Origin: an uncultured Bacteroidota bacterium
Lineage (GTDB): Bacteria; Bacteroidota; Bacteroidia; UKL13-3
DNA length: 24,007 nt
Assembly: GCA_903888395.1 (NCBI GenBank)
Contig: CAISTO010000152.1
Span: 1 to 24,007 of the forward strand
Reading direction: 5' to 3'
Positions 14,745-21,771 of this stretch are shown in pieces (position 1 is the stretch's first letter; every line of letters starts with the position of its first letter). The notes beneath the pieces are model-generated. The model had not been told where the DNA came from. It made no database searches and saw nothing but the letters and a program-made list of their open reading frames with translations. The translations under genes and the position numbers were made by a program.

Positions 14745-16091
14745 ATGAATATTCACTTTATATCAATAGGTGGCGCGGTTATGCATAACATGGCCATTGC
14801 TTTGCACAAAAAAGGTTATATTATTACTGGTAGTGATGATGAAATATATGAGCCAGCTACCTCAAGGCTTGCTAAATATGGAATATTGCCAACTAAAATG
14901 GGCTGGGATGTAAATAATATTCACAGTGGTTTAGATGCAATTATATTAGGAATGCATGCCCGAAAAGACAATCCTGAAATGCTAAAAGCACAGGAATTAG
15001 GTATAAAAATATATTCTTTTCCAGAATATATGTACGAACAAACCAAAGATAAATTAAGAATTATAGTTGGAGGAAGCCACGGGAAAACTACCACAACTGC
15101 TATGATTTTACATGTATTACAGGAATGTAATATTGAATTTGATTACTTGGTAGGAAGTATGTTGGCAGGTTTTGAAACCATGGTTGGCTTAAGTGAAACT
15201 TCCAAAATTGCAGTTTTTGAAGGCGATGAATATTTGACTTCTGCATTAGATTTACGTCCAAAATTTCATGTTTATAAAGGCGATGTTGGAATAATTACCG
15301 GAATAGCTTGGGATCATATTAATGTTTTTCCAACTTTTGAATTTTACGTAGAGCAGTTTAAAATATTTGTGGAGGCGTTACCTCAAAATGGCAGTATTAT
15401 ATACAGTGCAAACGATGAAGAAGTAAATAAATTGATTGCACAATCTAACATTTTAGCAAAGAAAACACCTTATTTAACTCCTGATTTTGAAGTTAGAAAT
15501 GGCGTTGTTTATTTAAAAAATAACGGACAAGAAATTTCTTTGAAGTTTTTCGGAACACATAATTTACAAAACATGATGGCGGCTTTGCATGCCTGCCAAT
15601 GTGCTGGTGTTAGCAACGAACAGTTTTTTAAAGCCATTCAATCATTTAAAGGAACTGCCAAACGTTTGGAAACTTTATTTGAGAACGAACATTGCATGGT
15701 CATTCGCGATTTTGCTCATGCGCCTTCCAAGTTGAAAGCCACAGTAAATGCGGTTAGGGAGTTAAATCCTGAAAGGAAATTAATTGCAGTTTATGAACTG
15801 CATACATTTAGTAGTTTGAACAAAGATTTTTTGCCTCAATATAATAATAGTATGCAAGCAGCAGATTTTAAAGCAGTTTTATACAGTAAACACGCATTAG
15901 AAATGAAAAAAATGCCCATGTTAAACAATGAAGAAGTAGCTGCTGGTTTTGGTAATAATGTGCAGGTTTTTACTGATAAAAACGAATTGAGAAAATTTAT
16001 TGAAAGTCATTTTACTCAAAACGAAAACTTGTTACTCATGAGTAGCGGAACTTTTGATGGAATGGATTTGAATTTTCAATCAATAAATTAG
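14745..16091 (+). CDS. mpl: UDP-N-acetylmuramate:L-alanyl-gamma-D-glutamyl-meso-diaminopimelate ligase
   Basis: Mur-ligase-family enzyme that attaches recycled murein tripeptide to UDP-MurNAc, in peptidoglycan recycling. It has 448 residues, the normal length. The N-terminal UDP-binding Rossmann part starts HFISIGGAVMHNMAIAL (4-20), the ATP P-loop is GGSHGKTTTT (109-118), the central EGDEY (159-163) and the metal/phosphate-site residues WDH (189-191) are present, and the C-terminal domain carries RDFAHAPSKLKATVNA, the Mpl counterpart of the substrate-binding DYAHHP region of MurC. The AHAPSK form of that motif, rather than the MurC form, favours Mpl. It lies 22 bases before gldN and likely is co-transcribed with it. 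Confidence 0.93.
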   Translation: MNIHFISIGGAVMHNMAIALHKKGYIITGSDDEIYEPATSRLAKYGILPTKMGWDVNNIHSGLDAIILGMHARKDNPEMLKAQELGIKIYSFPEYMYEQTKDKLRIIVGGSHGKTTTTAMILHVLQECNIEFDYLVGSMLAGFETMVGLSETSKIAVFEGDEYLTSALDLRPKFHVYKGDVGIITGIAWDHINVFPTFEFYVEQFKIFVEALPQNGSIIYSANDEEVNKLIAQSNILAKKTPYLTPDFEVRNGVVYLKNNGQEISLKFFGTHNLQNMMAALHACQCAGVSNEQFFKAIQSFKGTAKRLETLFENEHCMVIRDFAHAPSKLKATVNAVRELNPERKLIAVYELHTFSSLNKDFLPQYNNSMQAADFKAVLYSKHALEMKKMPMLNNEEVAAGFGNNVQVFTDKNELRKFIESHFTQNENLLLMSSGTFDGMDLNFQSIN

Positions 16092-16113
16092 TTCTGTTTT
16101 CGTTCATTTTGAT

Positions 16114-16959
16114 ATGATTTCAAAAAAGCATTTTTTTATAATTATTTTGGTGCTGTGCAATTGGAAACTCATTGCGCAGCAAAATTTTCCTCTATCAGAA
16201 ATTTGTAATACCATAGACAATAATATGCCAGTTCCTTGGCCAATCATGCGGGAAGGAGATGTGGAATTTAGCAAACGTGTGGTTAGAATTATTGATTTAC
16301 GAGAAAAGAAAAATCAAGTGCTCATGTATCCTCGAAATGCCTTGCCAGTATTGTTTTATGATGCTATTAAAAGCAAAAAATTAGTACCCTACAAAAATGA
16401 TAGTTTAACAAGTATTTATACGCCAGAAAAAGTGCTAACTTTTGGTGTGGATACTCAGTTTATAGAAAATCCGGATCCGCAAAATCCAGATGAAACCATA
16501 TTGGATACTGTAGTTACAGCTTTTGATCCATTAACAAGAATATACAAATTAAGAATTGTAGAAGATTGGTATTACGATAAAAAACTAAGCTCTTATGCTA
16601 TAAAAATATTAATGTTAGCGCCAGTTTACAAACTTAAAATGGCTGGAATTGATTTGGGCGACCAAGATTTATGTGTGTTTAGGTATTATTATAACAATAC
16701 TTCAAAATCAAAAGACGTAAGGAATTTATTGTCAAAAAAATGTATTTTTAATCGCCAAAATGATGCAGCTATGATGAGTTTTGATGCGTTTTTTGAAGGC
16801 AGATATTTTTCAAGTTACGTAGTGAAAGTAAGTAACCAACGAGATTTTTATATAAAAGAGCAAGCTGAATATAAAGACAATGGCATGGATGCAATTTTGG
16901 AAAATGACAATCAGCAAGAACAGTTAATGAAACGTGAACACGACCAATATGAAAATTGA
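16114..16959 (+). CDS. gldN: gliding motility / type IX secretion protein GldN (PorN) homologue
   Basis: Periplasmic T9SS component; in model species GldN/PorN forms rings with the lipoprotein GldK/PorK near the outer membrane and supports secretion and gliding. The 281 residues start with a signal peptide (about 1-21, ending LIAQQ). Family features include MREGDVEFSKRVVRIIDLREKKNQ (about 45-68), followed by the YPRNALPVLFYDAIKSKKLVPY region, the IVEDWYYDKKLSSYAIKILMLAPVY block (about 149-173) and the conserved CVFRYYY. The C-terminus is hydrophilic. In most genomes gldN follows gldK-gldL-gldM, but here it follows mpl by 22 bases and is followed by arginase; so it could be a GldO-like second copy or a relocated gldN. 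No other T9SS gene is in the window. Confidence 0.88.
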   Translation: MISKKHFFIIILVLCNWKLIAQQNFPLSEICNTIDNNMPVPWPIMREGDVEFSKRVVRIIDLREKKNQVLMYPRNALPVLFYDAIKSKKLVPYKNDSLTSIYTPEKVLTFGVDTQFIENPDPQNPDETILDTVVTAFDPLTRIYKLRIVEDWYYDKKLSSYAIKILMLAPVYKLKMAGIDLGDQDLCVFRYYYNNTSKSKDVRNLLSKKCIFNRQNDAAMMSFDAFFEGRYFSSYVVKVSNQRDFYIKEQAEYKDNGMDAILENDNQQEQLMKREHDQYEN

Positions 16960-17036
16960 TAATTCATTGGCGTATTCATTTTAATTTGCAACTATTTTTT
17001 GTAGCTAACTAGCAATCAAACTATTCAACAATAAAT

Positions 17037-17067
17037 TTGTCTTTGTAACTTGGTAACTATACTTTCG
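17037..17067 (+). promoter_or_regulatory. candidate promoter of the arginase gene
   Basis: TTG at 17037-17039 is followed after 20 bases by TACTTTCG at 17060-17067, a one-base variant of TAnnTTTG, leading into the TTCGCA motif at 17064-17069 seen upstream of several + strand genes here. It lies 27 bases before the GTG start. Confidence 0.5.
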
Positions 17068-17093
17068 CAAGCGTTCACCATCCAAAAAACTTT

Positions 17094-18026
17094 GTGCGAA
17101 GTGTAGAAATAATATCCATTGAATCTGATTTTGGTGCAGGAAAAAAAGGAGCTAAATTAGGTCCTCAAGCATTGATCAGATTAATAAACAAGCAAAACAT
17201 AAAACATATTTCACATGCTAATAATATAAGAATTATAGCTGACGATTTAGAAGAAAACAATGCCCATCCATTCAATAAAAATATTGAATCAATATATGAA
17301 GTACAGCAATTAGCTGTAAGTGCAATAGAACAATCATTATCAAAAGACTTATTTCCTTTTATTTTAAGTGGCGATCATAGCAATGGCTGTGCTGGAATTT
17401 CGGCTGTTAAAAATTTTTACAGTGAAAAAAGAATTGGTGTAATTTGGATTGATGCGCATGCCGATTTGCACAGCCCTTTTTCAACTCCAAGTGGTAACAT
17501 GCACGGAATGCCATTGGCAGCGGCCTTGGGTATTAATGATTTGATAGAAGAAGCAAACGAAGTAGACGAGGAATCAATCAAAGTTTGGCAGGATTTAATG
17601 CATTTAGGAAGTAAAAATATTAGTCCAAAGGTATTGCCGTCTGATTTAGTTTTTATTGATTTACGCGACTTTGAAGAAGATGAAGAGATTTTATTAAACA
17701 ATAAAAATATTACTTTTTATACCCCACAAAATAGAATTGATATTGGAATAGAACAAATATTAGAGAAAACTTTGGCACAGTTAAGCCATTGTGATTTAAT
17801 TTATGTTTCGTTCGATGTGGATAGTTTAGATCCAAATATTTCTATTGGAACGGGAACTCCTGTTCCAAACGGAATGAGTGAAAATGAAGCAGTTTATTTA
17901 CTTAAAAGCTTAATAAATGAACCTAAAACAGTAGCTTTTGAAATTACCGAAATCAATCCTTTATTAGATAGAGAAAGCCCGATGGAAGTTGTTGCTGCAA
18001 GAATTTTAGCTAAAATATTTGAATAA
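17094..18026 (+). CDS. rocF: arginase-family ureohydrolase, probably arginase
   Basis: Manganese-dependent ureohydrolase that probably hydrolyses L-arginine to ornithine and urea. The 310 residues have normal length. All six metal ligands are visible: His95 in SGDHSNG, Asp120, His122 and Asp124 in WIDAHADLH, and Asp241 and Asp243 in SFDVDSLDP. Substrate-loop elements are SGNMHGMP (133-140) and GTGTPVPNGMSENEA (252-266), which favour arginase over formimidoylglutamase or agmatinase. The start is GTG at 17094, supported by a promoter match 27 bases upstream; no suitable ATG precedes the conserved N-terminal segment ESDFGAGKKGAKLGP. It is not clustered with other arginine genes. The exact substrate preference is inferred from motifs only. 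Confidence 0.88.
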   Translation: MRSVEIISIESDFGAGKKGAKLGPQALIRLINKQNIKHISHANNIRIIADDLEENNAHPFNKNIESIYEVQQLAVSAIEQSLSKDLFPFILSGDHSNGCAGISAVKNFYSEKRIGVIWIDAHADLHSPFSTPSGNMHGMPLAAALGINDLIEEANEVDEESIKVWQDLMHLGSKNISPKVLPSDLVFIDLRDFEEDEEILLNNKNITFYTPQNRIDIGIEQILEKTLAQLSHCDLIYVSFDVDSLDPNISIGTGTPVPNGMSENEAVYLLKSLINEPKTVAFEITEINPLLDRESPMEVVAARILAKIFE

Positions 18027-18051
18027 AATAAAGTATTTTTTGTCTAACTAT

Positions 18052-18081
18052 TTGTTTTATAGGTAAAAATTACGACATTCG
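18052..18081 (+). promoter_or_regulatory. candidate promoter of rpsP-rimM
   Basis: TTG at 18052-18054 is followed after 19 bases by GACATTCG (18074-18081), six of eight matches to TAnnTTTG but carrying the local TTCGCA form. An imperfect hairpin (ccc...ggg around 18086-18105) follows in the leader of rpsP and could be a regulatory structure, although it is short. Confidence is low. Confidence 0.35.
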
Positions 18082-18134
18082 CAGCCCGTTAAATTTTTTA
18101 AGGGACAACACATACATTTAATTTATTTAAAAAC

Positions 18135-18821
18135 ATGTCAGTAAAAATCAGATTACAGCGTCATGGACGCAAACAAGCACCTTATTACCACATAGTTGTG
18201 GCTGATGCTCGTGCACCCAGAGATGGTAAGTTTATTGAACTAATTGGTTCATATAAGCCACAAACCGTTCCTGCAACCATTGAATTAAACAACGCAAAAG
18301 CTATTAAATGGCTTGAGAACGGAGCGCAACCAACTGATACAGTTCGTGCAATTCTTTCTTACAAAGGTGTTTTATTACAACGCCACTTAGATGCTGGTAT
18401 TCGCAAAGGAGCTTTAACTCAAGAACAAGCAGATGCTAAATTAGCAAAATGGTTGGAAGAGAAAAATGCTAAAGTTGAAGCAGACATTACTAAGCAATCA
18501 ACTAAAAAAACAGACACTAATGCTACTCGTTTAGCTGCTGAAGTAAAAGCAAATGCTGCTCGCGCTGCAAAAATTGCTGAAAAGCAAGCTGCTATGGATG
18601 CTGCTGCTAACCCAGTTGCAGAAGTAGAAGAAGAAGTAGTAGCCGAAGTAGAAGCAACTCCAGAAGTAGTAGCTGAGGTTGAAGCAACTCCAGAAGTAGT
18701 AGCTGAAGTAGAAGCAACTCCAGAAGTAGTAGCTGAAGTAGAAGCAACCCCAGAGGTTGTAGCTGAAGTAGAAGCAACTACAGAAGTAGAAACTGCTACG
18801 GAAGAAACTCCAGAAGCATAA
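18135..18821 (+). CDS. rpsP: 30S ribosomal protein S16 with long repetitive acidic tail
   Basis: Small-subunit protein S16, needed for 30S assembly. Residues 1 to about 85 are the conserved core (SVKIRLQRHGRKQAPYYHIV, ARAPRDGKFIELIGSY, and WLENGAQPTDTVRAILS). Typical S16 is about 80-90 residues; Bacteroidota versions carry an extension of tens of residues. Here the protein is 228 residues: a Lys/Ala-rich helical segment (about 95-160) leads to a strongly acidic tail with five tandem copies of a ten-residue unit (PEVVAEVEAT and variants, about 166-215). The tail is encoded by the 30-bp tandem repeat at 18631-18780 and is probably disordered and surface-exposed. rimM follows 8 bases later, the usual S16-RimM pairing. 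The tail's function is unknown. Confidence 0.96.
   Translation: MSVKIRLQRHGRKQAPYYHIVVADARAPRDGKFIELIGSYKPQTVPATIELNNAKAIKWLENGAQPTDTVRAILSYKGVLLQRHLDAGIRKGALTQEQADAKLAKWLEEKNAKVEADITKQSTKKTDTNATRLAAEVKANAARAAKIAEKQAAMDAAANPVAEVEEEVVAEVEATPEVVAEVEATPEVVAEVEATPEVVAEVEATPEVVAEVEATTEVETATEETPEA
18631..18780 (+). repeat. 30-bp in-frame tandem repeat (five units) in rpsP
   Basis: Five consecutive 30-base units with boundaries at 18631, 18661, 18691, 18721 and 18751 differ from one another by only a few bases, and a decayed sixth begins at 18781. Each unit encodes ten residues, so loss or gain of a unit keeps the reading frame. The near-identity of adjacent units at synonymous positions indicates recent expansion by slippage or unequal exchange. 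Confidence 0.92.
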
Positions 18822-18829
18822 TTTTAAAA

Positions 18830-19333
18830 ATGAAGTCATTACAGTTAAAAGACTTCATTATAGTTGGTTCTGTAGGTAAAACTCACGGAACATCAGGCGA
18901 ATTAAAGCTTGAAGCTAATCAAAAATTAAAACAAAAGGAATGGGTAATGATTGAATTCAATCAGAAGCCTGTTCCTTTTTTTATGGAACAATGTAGGGAA
19001 TTAGTTCCCAATGAATATTTGGTAAAACTGCGTGATTATAATACCGTAGAGGATGCGCAAACTTTCATTGGTAGAAACATTTTCTATTATTCAACCAAGG
19101 CTGTAAAAAGCAAAAAACAAATAGACGAAAGCATTATTGGTTATGCTTTAATTGATTTAACACTTGGCAATATTGGAATTTTGGAAGAAATTATTGAAAT
19201 GCCGGGACAAATTATGTTTCAAACCACCAACCAATTAAACGAAGTGCTGATTCCAGCTGTGGACGATTTTATTGATGAAATAGACCACGAAAAACAAACC
19301 ATTTACCTTAAACTTCCTGAAGGCTTAATATAG
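18830..19333 (+). CDS. rimM: ribosome maturation factor RimM
   Basis: Assembly factor for the 30S head that binds S19 and acts near the S16-dependent steps. The 167 residues have the two usual domains: an N-terminal RimM barrel starting DFIIVGSVGKTHGTSGELKLE (8-28), and a PRC-barrel C-terminal domain (about 98-165), beginning SIIGYALIDLTLGNIG and containing the conserved PAVDDFIDEID region. The start at 18830, 8 bases after the rpsP stop, fits the family N-terminus and indicates co-transcription. trmD, which follows rimM in many bacteria, is absent here. Confidence 0.94.
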   Translation: MKSLQLKDFIIVGSVGKTHGTSGELKLEANQKLKQKEWVMIEFNQKPVPFFMEQCRELVPNEYLVKLRDYNTVEDAQTFIGRNIFYYSTKAVKSKKQIDESIIGYALIDLTLGNIGILEEIIEMPGQIMFQTTNQLNEVLIPAVDDFIDEIDHEKQTIYLKLPEGLI

Positions 19334-19375
19334 ATATTGGTCTTTGAACGAAGCCGAAACGCGCTTTTCAGCACT

Positions 19376-19409
19376 TTTTTTGAACCACATAGTTAAATAG
19401 AAAACATAG
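19376..19409 (+). repeat. direct repeat copy 1 (gaaccacatag element)
   Basis: First copy of an element that starts in a T-run, continues gaaccacatag and ends atagaaaacatag. The second copy is at 19529-19562, about 150 bases downstream. The two differ by a few bases and one indel in the middle. Confidence 0.75.
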
Positions 19410-19528
19410 ATAAACAGCAATAAACGTCATGCTGGAAGCATCTCCTTTACTTCACAACCAACTCTGAATTAACTTGATTTTTCTTGTTGGTGTCGCTTCG
19501 CTTAAGCACCAACACGGGCTTAAAATCT

Positions 19529-19562
19529 TTTTTGAACCACATAGCGCACATAGAAAACATAG
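19529..19562 (+). repeat. direct repeat copy 2 (gaaccacatag element)
   Basis: Second copy of the element at 19376-19409, with cgcac replacing ttaa in the centre. The family of tgaaccacatag-type elements recalls dispersed intergenic repeats of Bacteroidota genomes. Confidence 0.75.
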
Positions 19563-19603
19563 CATTTGTTTTATTATAGAGAGGAATGAAGCAATATAAC
19601 AGT

Positions 19604-19630
19604 AAGATTGCTTCGTGCCTCGCAATGACG
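19604..19630 (+). repeat. 27-base dispersed repeat, copy A
   Basis: It begins aagattgcttcgtgcc and ends cgcaatgacg. An identical 27-base copy in the same orientation lies at 21849-21875. It is of the kind seen scattered in intergenic DNA of many bacteria, often as one arm of a stem-loop; a related inverted arm (attgcga) appears near copy B. Confidence 0.85.
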
Positions 19631-19657
19631 CCTAAAACCGTCTGACACTGGGCAGAC

Positions 19658-19690
19658 AGACGTGACAGGTTTTTAAAACCTGTCACGTCT
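19658..19690 (+). terminator. 16-bp inverted repeat after rimM, terminator-like
   Basis: Perfect 16-bp arms (19658-19673 and 19675-19690; agacgtgacaggtttt and its complement) are separated by one base and followed by a short T-run (tttt). It could end rpsP-rimM transcripts, but the sequence also looks like a dispersed palindromic element, and a better hairpin follows at 19701. Confidence 0.6.
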
Positions 19691-19700
19691 TTTTATAACA

Positions 19701-19741
19701 AAAAAAAGAGGAATTCACGTTAAGTAAATTCCTCTTTTTTT
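19701..19741. terminator. bidirectional terminator between rimM and queA
   Basis: Perfect 15-bp stem (19701-19715 with 19727-19741) with an 11-base loop. A7 and T7 runs at the stem base provide a U-tract on either strand. It lies between the convergent genes rimM (+) and queA (-), only 16 bases after the queA stop, so it most likely serves both. Confidence 0.85.
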
Positions 19742-19757
19742 TATTTAATAATGCTAA

Positions 19758-20804
19758 TTATATAATTAACATGGCATCGCCATAAGCTAAAAATTTGTAT
19801 TTATGTTTAATGGCTTCGTTGTATGCTTCCATTAAAAAATCAAAGTCAGCAAAGGCCGCAGTAGCCATCATTAAAGTACTTTCTGGCGGATGAAAATTGG
19901 TAATTAAACAATTTGCAATGCTAAAATCATGTGGTGGAAATAAAAATTTATCCGTCCAATTGGTATTTACGTTCAATCTTCTTTTTGAAGAAACGGCCGA
20001 TTCTACCGCGCGCATTACCGAGTTTCCAACTGCAATTACTTTCTTTTTATTGTCAATGGCTTTGTTCACCATATTTGCTGTTTCCTGACTAACACTAAAG
20101 TACTCAGAATCCATTTTATGCTTTGTTAAATCTTCCACTTCTACTGCTCTAAAAGCACCAAGTCCGTTGTGTAAAGTAACATCGGCAAACTGTGCACCTT
20201 TAATTTCCAAACGCATCATTAACTCTTTAGTAAAATGTAAACCAGCAGTTGGAGGAATTACAGCGCCTATTTCTTTTGCAAAAATAGTATTGAATCTTTC
20301 TTTATCTATTTTTTCAACAGGGCGATTTAAGTATTTTGGAATAGGCATTTCACCTAATTTTTCAATTAATCTCCATAATTCTTCATCAGAACCATCGTGT
20401 AAAAAACGAATGGTACGTCCGCGAGAAGTAGTATTATCAACCACTTCAGCTACTAAATCGTCATCGCCAAAATATAATTTGTTACCAACACGTATTTTAC
20501 GTGCAGGATCAACTAATACATCCCATAACTTTGATTCTTTATTCAACTCACGCAATAAAAAAACTTCAATTTGAGCGCCAGTTTTTTCTTTACTTCCATA
20601 CAAGCGAGCAGGGAAAACTTTGGTATTATTTACGATAAATGTATCGCCTTCGCCAAAGTATTTTAAAATGTCTTTAAATGTTTTGTGTTCAATTTTGTGT
20701 TTTTTTCTGTCTAACACCATCATTTTTGCTTCATCTCTGTTTTCTGCCGGATATTTGGCAATCATCGAATCAGTAATGTTGAACTTAAATTGTGATAATT
20801 TCAT
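19758..20804 (-). CDS. queA: S-adenosylmethionine:tRNA ribosyltransferase-isomerase
   Basis: Enzyme of queuosine synthesis that transfers ribosyl from SAM to preQ1 in tRNA, giving epoxyqueuosine. The 348 residues match the family length. Visible motifs are FIVNNTKVFPARLYG (about 56-70), PPTAGLHFTKELM in the middle of the protein, DVTLHNGLGAFRAVEVEDL, HKMDSEYF, and near the C-terminus LITNFHPPESTLMM and FLAYGDAML. The start ATG 20804 gives the family N-terminus (MKLSQFKFNI). A longer frame beginning with TTG at 20912 is excluded because that TTG is the -33 element of a perfect promoter match. Queuosine genes are otherwise not in the window. Confidence 0.95.
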   Translation of the reverse strand: MKLSQFKFNITDSMIAKYPAENRDEAKMMVLDRKKHKIEHKTFKDILKYFGEGDTFIVNNTKVFPARLYGSKEKTGAQIEVFLLRELNKESKLWDVLVDPARKIRVGNKLYFGDDDLVAEVVDNTTSRGRTIRFLHDGSDEELWRLIEKLGEMPIPKYLNRPVEKIDKERFNTIFAKEIGAVIPPTAGLHFTKELMMRLEIKGAQFADVTLHNGLGAFRAVEVEDLTKHKMDSEYFSVSQETANMVNKAIDNKKKVIAVGNSVMRAVESAVSSKRRLNVNTNWTDKFLFPPHDFSIANCLITNFHPPESTLMMATAAFADFDFLMEAYNEAIKHKYKFLAYGDAMLII

Positions 20805-20882
20805 TATATAATAGAAGTTAATCCTTAATTTTAGTTTTATATATGCAGTTTTAAGGCTAAATAAGTAAAAATTTTCGGACTG

Positions 20883-20912
20883 CAAAAGTAAGGTTATATC
20901 AAAAAAAGTCAA
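20883..20912 (-). promoter_or_regulatory. Bacteroidota-type promoter of queA
   Basis: On the minus strand, TTG (20912-20910) is followed after exactly 19 bases by TACTTTTG (20890-20883), a complete match to TTG-N19-TAnnTTTG. The predicted transcript starts near 20878 and has a leader of about 74 bases before ATG 20804. Confidence 0.8.
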
Positions 20913-21008
20913 GTTTTATTTTTACTAATGATTTTAGGTATTTATATAAGACAAATCTTATCCAATATTGTATAATAAAATTCATTAGTAAATATTTAGA
21001 AATGCTTT

Positions 21009-21018
21009 TATATTCGCA
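21009..21018 (+). promoter_or_regulatory. candidate -7 element of the lipoprotein-fRMsr pair
   Basis: TATATTCGCA is a one-base variant of the -7 consensus (TAnnTTTG) and shares TTCGCA with sequences in front of exbB, arginase and rpsP. It ends 23 bases before the ATG at 21042. No TTG stands at the expected distance (ttag instead), so the -33 side is weak. Confidence 0.35.
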
Positions 21019-21041
21019 GCATATAATTTTAAAATAAACAA

Positions 21042-21272
21042 ATGAAAAAATTAACTATTGCATTAGCATTGGTAGCAAGTTTAGGTTTAACAGCTTGTCA
21101 TTATGGTGTAGAAGAAGCGACTAAAACACTTGAAACAAACGATTTGTACAAAGGTGATAAAAAAGATTATTCAACCAATCGTGGAAATGATGGTGTAAGA
21201 CCAAGTGAAGAAACAAATAAAGTAGCTGGAGCAGAAACTACAGTTGCACCTGCCGATACTACTAAAAAATAG
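21042..21272 (+). CDS. small lipoprotein, function unknown
   Basis: A 76-residue protein with a clear lipoprotein signal: two lysines, a hydrophobic stretch (4-16) and the lipobox LTAC with Cys19. The mature part (about 57 residues) is hydrophilic, rich in Thr, Lys, Asp, Glu and Asn and ending in a Thr/Ala/Pro run (TTVAPADTTKK), so probably disordered. No family is recognised. The gene is divergent from queA and is followed by the fRMsr gene after a single base, which suggests co-expression. Confidence 0.72.
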   Translation: MKKLTIALALVASLGLTACHYGVEEATKTLETNDLYKGDKKDYSTNRGNDGVRPSEETNKVAGAETTVAPADTTKK

Positions 21273-21273
21273 T

Positions 21274-21771
21274 TTGTCGGAAAATATATTTATATCAGAA
21301 AACAGTACAAAGCAGCAAAAATATGAGGAGTTATTACCTCAATTAGAGCATTTGCTTTTACCCTCTGATGATTTGATAGCCAACCTTGCTAATTGTTCAT
21401 CTGCTTTAAAAACAGTGTTTAACTTTTGGTGGGTTGGCTTTTATTTGGTTAAAAATAACCAATTAATTTTAGGTCCGTTTCAAGGGCCAGTTGCCTGTAC
21501 CACCATTCAATTAGGAAAAGGAGTTTGCGGATCAAGTTGGCAACAAGCAGCGACAATTATAGTTGAAAATGTAAATGAATTCCCTGGGCATATTGCTTGT
21601 AGTAGCGCTAGTCTCTCAGAAATTGTAATTCCAATCATTTTAAATAATGAAGTAGTTGCAGTCTTAGATGTTGACAGCGAATATCTCGCTCATTTTGATG
21701 AATTAGATAAAAATTATTTAGAAGCATTAGCAAAGATAATTGCTAAGTTATTCATAAAAAAAGCAGACTAA
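21274..21771 (+). CDS. msrC: GAF-fold free methionine-(R)-sulfoxide reductase
   Basis: Enzyme that reduces free L-methionine-(R)-sulfoxide, protecting against oxidative damage. The GAF fold is recognisable from FWWVGFYLVKNNQLILGPFQGPVAC to VLDVDSEYLAHFDE. All three redox cysteines are present: Cys75, Cys85 (GVCG) and Cys109 (HIACSS), with the same 10- and 24-residue separations as in the E. coli enzyme (Cys84/94/118). I chose the TTG at 21274, one base after the lipoprotein stop, giving 165 residues and the family-like start SENIFISEN. A longer frame from a TTG at 21244 would overlap the lipoprotein gene. The start is therefore probable rather than certain. A symmetric hairpin overlaps its stop codon. 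Confidence 0.88.
   Translation: MSENIFISENSTKQQKYEELLPQLEHLLLPSDDLIANLANCSSALKTVFNFWWVGFYLVKNNQLILGPFQGPVACTTIQLGKGVCGSSWQQAATIIVENVNEFPGHIACSSASLSEIVIPIILNNEVVAVLDVDSEYLAHFDELDKNYLEALAKIIAKLFIKKAD

Larger units (their letters stand above)
19334..19757. other. repeat island between rimM and queA, no gene
   Basis: The 424 bases contain no convincing coding frame and are made of repeat-type blocks: two direct near-copies of a gaaccacatag...agaaaacatag element (19376-19409 and 19529-19562), a segment around cgtcatgctggaagcat (19426-19442), a stem-loop with 8-bp arms tgttggtg/caccaaca (19485-19514), a 27-base dispersed repeat (19604-19630) that recurs at 21849-21875, a 16-bp inverted repeat (19658-19690) and a terminator (19701-19741). 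GC content is visibly higher than in the neighbours for parts of it. A minus-strand frame at 19447-19686 has no protein-like features and crosses the repeats. Confidence 0.8.

Noticed and set aside
18531..18839. Minus-strand frame rich in Tyr/Phe/Cys repeats opposite rpsP
   Set aside because: It is the antisense image of the 30-bp repeat of the S16 tail, so its regular pattern simply mirrors the tandem repeat.
19447..19686. Minus-strand frame in the repeat island
   Set aside because: It crosses two repeats and the arm of the inverted repeat at 19658, has no family-like features, and starts inside a terminator-like element.
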